A stretch of DNA of 64,000 nucleotides from Paucibacter sp. PLA-PC-4 (GTDB lineage Bacteria > Pseudomonadota > Gammaproteobacteria > Burkholderiales > Burkholderiaceae_C): NCBI RefSeq assembly GCF_026241155.1, contig NZ_JAPFGP010000003.1, positions 248,001 through 312,000 on the forward strand, written 5' to 3'. The first letter of the stretch is position 1, and each line of letters opens with the position of its first letter. Both the position numbers and the translations under genes were made by a program. The notes beneath the pieces are model-generated. The model searched no databases. It was given only the letters and a program-made list of their open reading frames with translations, and was not told the origin of the DNA. This document shows, one piece after another, positions 47,064-53,856 of the stretch.

Positions 47064-47759
47064 CTAACTCCACAAGTCCAGGGGCGGCTCCCGGGTCAGC
47101 GCACGCAAAAGATCGCTGCGCGACAGAAAGCCCTGCAGCGCGCCCTGCTCGTCCAGCACCGGCAGGCCCGGCAGGTGCAGGTCCAGCAGCAACTGAGCCA
47201 CCTCGCGCACCGGGGTGTCGGGCTGGGCGGTCGGCACCGGGGTCCACATTGCGCTGCCCACCGGCTGAGCCAGACGCTCGGTCCAAGCCAGGCCATCGGC
47301 CGGATCCAGCGGCAATGTGTCAGGACGCAGCAAGTCGGCGCGCATGATCAGACCGACCAGCTGCCCCTTGGCATTGAGCACCGGCGCCTGACCGACGCCG
47401 GCACGGGCCAGCAGTCCCCAGGCCTCGCGCACTGTGGAAGCCAACGGCACGGTGATCATCCGGCGGCTCATCAGTTGCTGCACCAAGCTCAGCGGCTGGC
47501 GTGGCGGTGCGGCGGTCTGCGCATAGGCATTGAGCGCCTGGCGCGGCAGGGTTTCGGCAGCAAGCCCGCCAAAACCGCCCTCCTCAGCCAGGCGGCCGGC
47601 GATCACCGCAGCGGGCGGCGCCTGTTCCTCGCGCTCGACCCCAGCCAGTGCCCGCAGACGCGCCACCGCCTGCACCGGGCCCAGCTCGCGCACACGGTCC
47701 AGCGGCCCGCTGAACATACGCCCCTGCAATCCATAGACGGCAAACATGCCCGCAAGCAT
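47064..47759 (-). CDS. Tandem CBS-domain protein
   Basis: Protein of 231 residues. The N-terminal 95 residues are of unknown type. Two CBS motifs follow: about 95-155 (LMSRRMITVPLASTVREAWGLL, APVLNAKGQLVGLIMRADLL) and about 165-225 (TPVPTAQPDTPVREVAQLLLD, LPVLDEQGALQGFLSRSDLL). Such pairs usually bind adenine nucleotides and regulate a partner. No membrane segment is seen. Starts at 47759 or 47747 are both ATG. Confidence 0.85.
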   Translation of the reverse strand: MLAGMFAVYGLQGRMFSGPLDRVRELGPVQAVARLRALAGVEREEQAPPAAVIAGRLAEEGGFGGLAAETLPRQALNAYAQTAAPPRQPLSLVQQLMSRRMITVPLASTVREAWGLLARAGVGQAPVLNAKGQLVGLIMRADLLRPDTLPLDPADGLAWTERLAQPVGSAMWTPVPTAQPDTPVREVAQLLLDLHLPGLPVLDEQGALQGFLSRSDLLRALTREPPLDLWS

Positions 47760-47812
47760 GGCACAGTCGGCGCTTTAGGCACAATGCGGCCCAGTCCCTA
47801 GCGCCCGTGACA

Positions 47813-48040
47813 ATGACAATTCCCAAGCCATCCATCCCATTGCGCCTGCTGTTCGCCACGACGCTGCTGCTGCTGAGCGGATGTGCAGTCGTTAGCGTGG
47901 CCGGGGCAGTGGCCGGCGCCACCATCTCGGTGGCCGGCGCGGTGGTCAGCACCGGGGTCAAGGTCGGCGGTAAGGTGATCGAGAAGACCTTGGACGCCGT
48001 GGGTCCGGACGACAAGACCGACGCGGTCACCACCGAGTAG
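47813..48040 (+). CDS. Small glycine/valine-rich lipoprotein
   Basis: Protein of 75 residues with the lipobox LLLLSGC (Cys about residue 24) and a repetitive Val/Ala/Gly stretch (VVSVAGAVAGATISVAGAVV), then VKVGGKVIEKTLDAV. The two AGAVxxxxxxVAGAV units look like a short internal duplication. It ends 19 bases before the patatin gene on the same strand, so the two may be co-expressed. Function unknown. Confidence 0.65.
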   Translation: MTIPKPSIPLRLLFATTLLLLSGCAVVSVAGAVAGATISVAGAVVSTGVKVGGKVIEKTLDAVGPDDKTDAVTTE

Positions 48041-48059
48041 CCACCCCGGGGGAGCCGCG

Positions 48060-49094
48060 ATGCAACTTCTCGGCAAACCCCGTATCCCGACACTCAATCT
48101 TGCCCTGCAGGGCGGAGGTGCCCATGGCGCGTTCACCTGGGGTGTGTTGGACGCCTTGCTGGAGGATGGCCGGCTGCGCTTCGAAGGCATCAGCGGCACC
48201 AGTGCCGGCGCGATGAACGCAGCCGTGATGGCCCAGGGCCTGATGAGCGGTGGTGCCGATGGCGCGCGGGCGGCGCTGCAGTCCTTCTGGACCGCGGTGG
48301 CCGCCACCGTGCCCGAGCATTTCACGCAAAGCTCGGCCGATGGCCAGAACATCAGCCTGGCGCCGATGTTCAAGCTGATGCTGAAGTGGAGCTACTACAT
48401 GGCGCCCGAGCAGCTCAACCCCTTCGATCTCAATCCGCTGCGCGACATCATCTCCAGGCAGATCGATTTCGAGCGCCTGCGCAGGTGCAGTCCAGTCAAG
48501 CTCTTCATTGCCACCACCCAGGCCAATAGCGGCAAGCTGCGTCTGTTCCGAAATCCCGAGCTGAGCGCCGAGGTGCTGCTGGCCTCGGCGTGCCTGCCCA
48601 CCGTTCACCGGGCCATCGAGATCGAAGGCGAGCCCTACTGGGACGGCGGCTATGCGGCCAATCCAGCGGTTTTCCCGCTGTTCTTCGAATGCCGATCCAG
48701 CGATGTGCTGCTGGTGTTGTTGACGCCGCTCAAGCACAAGTCGACGCCGGTCAGCGCCGCCGACATCCACAGCCGCGCGTTGGAGATCGCCTTCAACGCC
48801 ACCTTCCTGCGGGAGATGCGCATGTTCGCCCATCTACGCGAGCACCTGCCCAGACGCTGGCTGAACCTGCAGATCGGCAGCCTCGAGCGGCGAACCCAGC
48901 AGCTGCGCTTTCATTTGATCGAGGCTGCCGATGTGCTTGGCGAGCTGCACGCCGACAGCAAGCTGGCGGCCAATCTGAAGTTCTTCGACATGCTCAAGAA
49001 GTTGGGGCGTGAACGCGCCCGGCAATGGCTGGACCAGCACCGCGAGCAGCTCGGCCGACGCTCCACGCTGGACCTCGGCACCGTGTTCTATTAG
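48060..49094 (+). CDS. Patatin-like phospholipase
   Basis: Predicted acyl hydrolase of 344 residues with a Ser-Asp dyad. The oxyanion loop is LQGGGAHGAF, the nucleophile elbow GTSAG (Ser48) and the Asp lies in DGGY (D195). There is no signal peptide. After about residue 250 a helical region (HSRALEIAFNATFLREMRMF) is typical of the YchK-type branch. GGGGGAGCC lies ahead of the ATG at 48060. It stands between a lipoprotein gene and the protease-hydrolase fusion, all on one strand. Confidence 0.92.
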   Translation: MQLLGKPRIPTLNLALQGGGAHGAFTWGVLDALLEDGRLRFEGISGTSAGAMNAAVMAQGLMSGGADGARAALQSFWTAVAATVPEHFTQSSADGQNISLAPMFKLMLKWSYYMAPEQLNPFDLNPLRDIISRQIDFERLRRCSPVKLFIATTQANSGKLRLFRNPELSAEVLLASACLPTVHRAIEIEGEPYWDGGYAANPAVFPLFFECRSSDVLLVLLTPLKHKSTPVSAADIHSRALEIAFNATFLREMRMFAHLREHLPRRWLNLQIGSLERRTQQLRFHLIEAADVLGELHADSKLAANLKFFDMLKKLGRERARQWLDQHREQLGRRSTLDLGTVFY

Positions 49095-49159
49095 CTGGGG
49101 ATAGGCAGGCGCCGCGCCGCGTGGCAGCCTGCCGGGCTCAATATCCTGAGGAGACCTTG

Positions 49160-51121
49160 ATGGCCACCAAGAAGAAGGCGCCTGCCGCCACCAAGCGCAC
49201 GCTGGACGCACGCCGCGACACGCTGGATTTTCGCGATCGCATGTACGTCTCAACCCTTGTCGAAGTGCCCTCACGGATCGCGCTGGAGGACTACCAGGCC
49301 CTGGAGGTACCCATCCTCGACCAGGGCCAGGAAGGCGCCTGTACCGGCTTTGGCCTGGCCACCGTCGCGAACTTCCTGCTGCGCCGCCGCAAGGTCGTGC
49401 CCGATCCGACACCGGTCAGCCCGCGCATGCTCTACGACATGGCGCGGCGTTACGACGAATGGCCCGGCGAGAGCTACTCGGGTTCGAGCGCACGCGGTGC
49501 GATGAAGGGCTGGCACAAACACGGCGTCTGCGCCGAGAGCGTCTGGCCCTACAAGCCCAAGCGCGGCGGCGAGAAGGGCCTGTCGCAGAGTCGGGTCGAA
49601 AACGCACAAGGCCGGCCACTTGGCGCCTACTTCCGTGTCAACCACAAAGACCTGGTCGCGATGCATGCGGCGCTCGCGGAGGTCGGCGTCCTGTTCGCCA
49701 CCGCCTCGGTGCATGCGGGCTGGGACGCGGTCGGCGCCGACGGCATCATCAAACCCTCAGACCAGGAGCTCGGCGGCCATGCCTTCGCCATCGTCGCCTA
49801 TGACGAACAAGGCTTCTGGTTGCAGAACTCCTGGGGACCGGACTGGGGCCGCCAGGGCTTTGCGCGAATCTTCTACGACGACTGGCTGCGCAACGCGACC
49901 GACGTCTGGGTTGCTCGCCTGGGCGCGCCGATTCGGTTGGCGACGCCGGCCGGCGAGCCGGCCGCTCAGCTCAGCGGTCCCTCGGGTGCGACCAAGGTCA
50001 GTCACATGGCCTTGCGTCCGCATGTGGTCAGCGTCGGCAACGAAGGCCGGCTGCGGCCCGGCGGCGAGTACGGCATGAACGAGGACGAACTGGCCCAGCT
50101 CTTTGCCAACGATGTGCGGCAGACCTTGGCGCCCTGGCCCAAAAAGCGCCTGCTGCTGTACGCCCATGGGGGACTGGTCAGCGAGCAGGCCGCGCTGCAG
50201 CGCCTGGCCGAGTACCGGCCGGCACTGCTGGAGGCCGGGGTCTATCCGCTTGCCTTCATCTGGCGCAGCGACTACTGGAGCACCATCAGCAACATCCTTC
50301 AGGACGCCGTTCGCCGGCGCCGTCCCGAGGGCGCCTTCGATGCGGCCAAGGACTTTTTGCTTGACCGTCTGGACGATCTGCTGGAACCGGTGGCGCGCAA
50401 TCTGACCGGCAAGGCGGCCTGGGACGAGATGAAGGAGAACGCGCTGGCCGCCAGCCGCAAGGGCGGCGCGGCCCAGAAAGTCGCCGAGCATCTGCTGGCC
50501 CTGCTGAAGGACGAGCCGGGGCTGGAGATCCATCTGGTCGCCCACAGCGCCGGGGCTATCCTGCTGGCGCCGCTGGTGGGCCTGCTATCGGCCAAGACCA
50601 AGATCGTCAGCTGCACGCTGTGGGCCCCGGCCTGCACGACCGCGCTGTTCAAGAGCGACTATCTGCCCGCCATCAAGAGCGGCCGCATCCAGGACTTCGC
50701 GCTCTATGCGCTGGACGACAAGACCGAGAAGGACGACAACTGCGCCAAGCTCTACAACAAGTCCCTGCTCTATCTGGTCTCCAACGCCTTCGAGGCGCGC
50801 CAGCGGGTACCGATGGTGCAGGACGGCACGCCGATCCTGGGCCTGCAGCGCTGCATAGAGGCCGACGCCGAGCTGAGCCGGCTGTTCGCCTCGGCCAAGG
50901 CCGAGCTGGTGCTATCACCCGACAAGGCCGGTGCGAACCCGCGCAGCCGCGCCCAGCACCATGGCGATTTCGACGACGACCCGGCCACCGTGCAGTCGAC
51001 CTTCGGCCGCATATTGCGCTCCGGCGGCAAGAGCACGGACAAGCTGGCGGCTATCGAGTTCGGCCGCTCGGCCTCGACCCTGCGCGATCTGCGGCTGCGG
51101 CTGGAAGACAAGGCGCGCTGA
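49160..51121 (+). CDS. C1 (papain-like) peptidase fused to an alpha/beta hydrolase
   Basis: Protein of 653 residues with two catalytic units. At about 50-255 lies a papain-like domain: LDQGQEGACTGFG (Gln oxyanion and Cys61), GGHAFAIVAYD (His207) and LQNSWGPDWG (Asn223), a full catalytic triad. At about 320-560 lies an alpha/beta hydrolase with a nucleophile elbow, LVAHSAGAI (Ser463), after an oxyanion-type LLLYAHGGL. There is no signal peptide; the N-terminus is Lys/Ala-rich. AGGAGA sits 9 bases before the ATG. It is 65 bases downstream of the patatin gene. Substrates unknown. Confidence 0.85.
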   Translation: MATKKKAPAATKRTLDARRDTLDFRDRMYVSTLVEVPSRIALEDYQALEVPILDQGQEGACTGFGLATVANFLLRRRKVVPDPTPVSPRMLYDMARRYDEWPGESYSGSSARGAMKGWHKHGVCAESVWPYKPKRGGEKGLSQSRVENAQGRPLGAYFRVNHKDLVAMHAALAEVGVLFATASVHAGWDAVGADGIIKPSDQELGGHAFAIVAYDEQGFWLQNSWGPDWGRQGFARIFYDDWLRNATDVWVARLGAPIRLATPAGEPAAQLSGPSGATKVSHMALRPHVVSVGNEGRLRPGGEYGMNEDELAQLFANDVRQTLAPWPKKRLLLYAHGGLVSEQAALQRLAEYRPALLEAGVYPLAFIWRSDYWSTISNILQDAVRRRRPEGAFDAAKDFLLDRLDDLLEPVARNLTGKAAWDEMKENALAASRKGGAAQKVAEHLLALLKDEPGLEIHLVAHSAGAILLAPLVGLLSAKTKIVSCTLWAPACTTALFKSDYLPAIKSGRIQDFALYALDDKTEKDDNCAKLYNKSLLYLVSNAFEARQRVPMVQDGTPILGLQRCIEADAELSRLFASAKAELVLSPDKAGANPRSRAQHHGDFDDDPATVQSTFGRILRSGGKSTDKLAAIEFGRSASTLRDLRLRLEDKAR

Positions 51122-51133
51122 GCGCGTCCATCG

Positions 51134-51976
51134 TCAGGGCTGGCTCGGCGGCGCCGCGATCAGTTGGGCGAGACGCTGTAGCTGCTGCTCGTCGAGCCGC
51201 CCGGCCGTGCGCGCCAGCCCGAGCTGGCGGCGCGACAGCTGGCGGTAGAAATTGCCATGCTCGCCGCCCAGTGCGTCGAATGCGCGCAGATGAGCGGCCA
51301 GCACCCCGGTGTCAGCACGCGAAATCGGTCCTGCCAGCGCGCCGGCCAGACCGCGCGCCTCGGCCGCCGCCAGGGTGCCGCGCGCCAGCGGCAGCAGGGC
51401 CGGCAGGGTCAGGTCTTGCGGCAGGCCGGCGGCGGCCCAGACCTGGGCCGCCTCGTCCAGCATCGACAACAAGAAGCTGGCCGCAAAGCTGGCGGCGCCG
51501 TGATAGGCGGCACGGCTGCCGGCCGGCAGCGTCAGCGGCCGCATCTGCAGCAAACCGGCCAGGCGCTGCAACTCGCCCAGCAAGGGCAGCTGGGCTTCGA
51601 TCGCGACGCAGGAGCCGGCCAGCAGCGCGGCGGACTGCTGCGTGTCGGCCGTGAAGATCTGCAACGGATGGAAACCGCCGACCACAGCGCCGGCCGCCGC
51701 TGCGGCCTCCAGTGCGCCGAGCTCGGTGGCGCCGCTGCAGTGCACGACCGCCTGGCCGCGTCGCCACGGCAGGCTGCGCGCCAGCGGCGCGATCGCGTCG
51801 TCGGGCACGGTCAGGAACACCAGATCGGCGGCCAGCGCGGCGGCCGTGTCATCACTGCGACCCAGCGGCGCCAGCACGGTCTCACCGGCAGTGCTCAGGG
51901 CCTGGGCCAGGCAGCGACCGAGACGGCCGGCGCCGATGAAGGCGATGGTGGGGGTAACGGTATTGTCTTCTTGCAT
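51134..51976 (-). CDS. Rossmann-like/DUF2520 domain protein
   Basis: Protein of 280 residues. An N-terminal NAD(P)-type Rossmann motif (IAFIGAGRLGRCLAQAL) and ProC-like features (VHCSGA, FHPLQIF) are joined to a helical DUF2520 C-terminal domain (AAYHGAASFAASFLL). Related to pyrroline-5-carboxylate reductase and ketopantoate-type folds, but the reaction is unknown. The ATG at 51976 is used; the open frame continues upstream into cyoE antisense-free sequence without family likeness. It converges with the protease-hydrolase gene. Confidence 0.85.
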   Translation of the reverse strand: MQEDNTVTPTIAFIGAGRLGRCLAQALSTAGETVLAPLGRSDDTAAALAADLVFLTVPDDAIAPLARSLPWRRGQAVVHCSGATELGALEAAAAAGAVVGGFHPLQIFTADTQQSAALLAGSCVAIEAQLPLLGELQRLAGLLQMRPLTLPAGSRAAYHGAASFAASFLLSMLDEAAQVWAAAGLPQDLTLPALLPLARGTLAAAEARGLAGALAGPISRADTGVLAAHLRAFDALGGEHGNFYRQLSRRQLGLARTAGRLDEQQLQRLAQLIAAPPSQP

Positions 51977-52008
51977 CGGCCCAGTATGGCCCGAGCCCGG
52001 CGCTGGAT

Positions 52009-52827
52009 TCAGCGCAGCAAGAAGTGATCGACCAGCAGCGAGCCGAACAGGCCGAACAGATAGACGATGGAGTAGCGGAAGCTCGTCCTGGCCAGGCCCT
52101 CGTTGCGCCGCAGCCGCCAGGACAGATCGGCATAACGCGCGCCCAGCAGCAGCGCGCCGAGCAGGTAGAGCGCACCGCTCATGCCTATTGCCACCGGCAG
52201 CAGGCTGATCGTCAGAAGGGCCAGGGTGTAGGCCCAGATCCGCCGGGTCGTGTAGGCCACGCCATGCAGCACCGGCAGCATAGACACGGCCGCGCGCGCA
52301 TAGTCCTCGCGGCGATGGATGGCCAGGGCCCAAAAATGCGGCGGGGTCCAGATGAAGATGATCAGAAACAGGGTCAGCGCGCCGGGATCAAGCGCCCCGC
52401 TGACGGCGACCCAGCCCAGCAGCGAGGCCAGGGTCAGCAGCGCGCACAGCAGATTGGTCGTCGTCAGCAGCAGCAAGGCCATACCGGCCGTGCCCAGGAC
52501 CAGCGCGAACAGCAGCACCTGGCCCCCGCTGAGCTTGCCGCGCGGCAGCGGGCGGGCCCGGGTACGGGCCGTCAGCGCGTCGATGCGGCGGTCCACCAGA
52601 TGTTTGATCGCGGCCGCTGCGCCGGCCACCAGGGCGATTCCCAGCGGTGCGCCCAGCCACAAGGTCCAGGGCAGCGGCGTGCGCGCGGCCAGCAACATGC
52701 CCACCAGCACGGTGAACAGCATCAGTGCAACCACGCGCGGCTTGGTCAGCACTAGGTACTCGCGCCACAAGGGCCGACTGCTGGGCCTGGCCGCCAGCAG
52801 CGCGATTTCTTGTGAAGGCACCGACAT
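52009..52827 (-). CDS. ctaB: Heme O synthase homologue (protoheme IX farnesyltransferase) with an apparent loop deletion
   Basis: UbiA-superfamily membrane prenyltransferase that makes heme O for cytochrome oxidases. YLVLTKPRVVALMLFTVLVGM, LDPGALTLFLIIFIWTPPHFWALAIHRRED and MLPVLHG are clear family blocks. The usual segment with YTxxLKRxTxxNIVIGGxxGAxPP is missing: TLASL runs straight into LGWVAVSG. Length is 272 residues against roughly 295-300. The first Asp-rich site also lacks its Asn (AAIKHLVDRRID). Activity is doubtful. No cytochrome oxidase genes adjoin it. Confidence 0.85.
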   Translation of the reverse strand: MSVPSQEIALLAARPSSRPLWREYLVLTKPRVVALMLFTVLVGMLLAARTPLPWTLWLGAPLGIALVAGAAAAIKHLVDRRIDALTARTRARPLPRGKLSGGQVLLFALVLGTAGMALLLLTTTNLLCALLTLASLLGWVAVSGALDPGALTLFLIIFIWTPPHFWALAIHRREDYARAAVSMLPVLHGVAYTTRRIWAYTLALLTISLLPVAIGMSGALYLLGALLLGARYADLSWRLRRNEGLARTSFRYSIVYLFGLFGSLLVDHFLLR

Positions 52828-52911
52828 CACAGCCGCATCACTGCGGGGCTTGCTGGGTAGGCGCCATGCCGGGTCGGTTCCGTCAATATGCCTGTGCGTG
52901 CGGCCTCGCAA

Positions 52912-52956
52912 GCGGGCACAAACCCGCCCGCAGGCAACAGCCGGCCCCGGGGGCCG
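52912..52956 (-). terminator. Two hairpins after the methyltransferase gene
   Basis: GCGGGC/GCCCGC (52912-52917 with 52926-52931) and CGGCCCC/GGGGCCG (52942-52948 with 52950-52956) follow the methyltransferase stop at 52972 on the minus strand. There is no U-tract. They may mark the transcript end before ctaB. Confidence 0.35.
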
Positions 52957-52971
52957 TCGGCGGCGCAAGAC

Positions 52972-53784
52972 TCAGGGTTTGACGAACTTGAGCGTCATGC
53001 GGTCACTCTCGCCGATCGCCTCGTAGCGCGCCCGGTCCTTGTCCTTGAGCCCATAAGTCGGCGGCAGCGACCAAACCCCGCCCTCATGGTCGGCCGTGTC
53101 CCTGGGGTTGGCGTTGATTTCGCTGCTGGCCGCCAGCTTGAAGCCGACGCGCTCGGCCATGCGCACGACATAGGCCTGCTGCACATAGCCGCTGTCGGCC
53201 TTCTCGTCCTGCACCCGTTCGGCCGGCAAGCGATGTTCGACCACACCGAACACGCCGCCGGGCTTGAGGCTGTCGAACGCGCTGCGGAACACTGCCTGTG
53301 TCTTGGCCTCGCCATGGCTCATCCAGTTGTGGACATTGCGAAAGGTCAACACCAGATCGGCCCCGCCCGCCGGCGCATAGGCGAGCTTGCCGGCACCGGC
53401 GTCGAACACGGTCAGCTGCACCTTGTCATAGACGGCCGGCTGCGCCTCCAGCTTCTGTTTCAGCCGCGCAGCACTGCGCTGGAAATAGGCCTGTGGCGAC
53501 GCGGGATCGTCGCCTGCCAAGATCAAACGCCCGCGCTCGCGCAGATAGGGAGCCAGGATCTCGGTGTACCAGCCGCCACCGGGGCTCAGCTCGACAACGG
53601 TATCGGTCGCTCGCAGGCCGAAGAAGCTCAGCGTTTCATAAGGGTGGCGCCAGACATCGCGCGACACGAAGGCCGGCGTGCGCTGGGCGCCGGCAATAGC
53701 GGTCTTCAGCGCGGCATCTGCCTGCGCCGGCACGGTGCTGATCAGCGCGGCGGCGGCCAGCCCCATCGAGGTCCAAGTCTTCAT
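52972..53784 (-). CDS. Exported class I SAM-dependent methyltransferase-like protein
   Basis: Protein of 270 residues with a clear signal peptide (MKTWTSMGLAAAALISTVPAQA). A methyltransferase core follows: VVELSPGGGWYTEIL as motif I, GRLILAGDD, and LVLTFRNVHNWM as motif IV. It belongs to the secreted methyltransferase-like group of COG4798 type. SAM is not known to be plentiful in the periplasm, so its activity there is puzzling. I start at the ATG at 53784 so that the signal begins MKTW. Confidence 0.8.
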   Translation of the reverse strand: MKTWTSMGLAAAALISTVPAQADAALKTAIAGAQRTPAFVSRDVWRHPYETLSFFGLRATDTVVELSPGGGWYTEILAPYLRERGRLILAGDDPASPQAYFQRSAARLKQKLEAQPAVYDKVQLTVFDAGAGKLAYAPAGGADLVLTFRNVHNWMSHGEAKTQAVFRSAFDSLKPGGVFGVVEHRLPAERVQDEKADSGYVQQAYVVRMAERVGFKLAASSEINANPRDTADHEGGVWSLPPTYGLKDKDRARYEAIGESDRMTLKFVKP

Positions 53785-53856
53785 CGGTATCGTCCTGTGC
53801 AACAGTCAAGCGGACGGCCAGTATGACCGGCCCCGACCCAGCTGCCGGAAGACACC

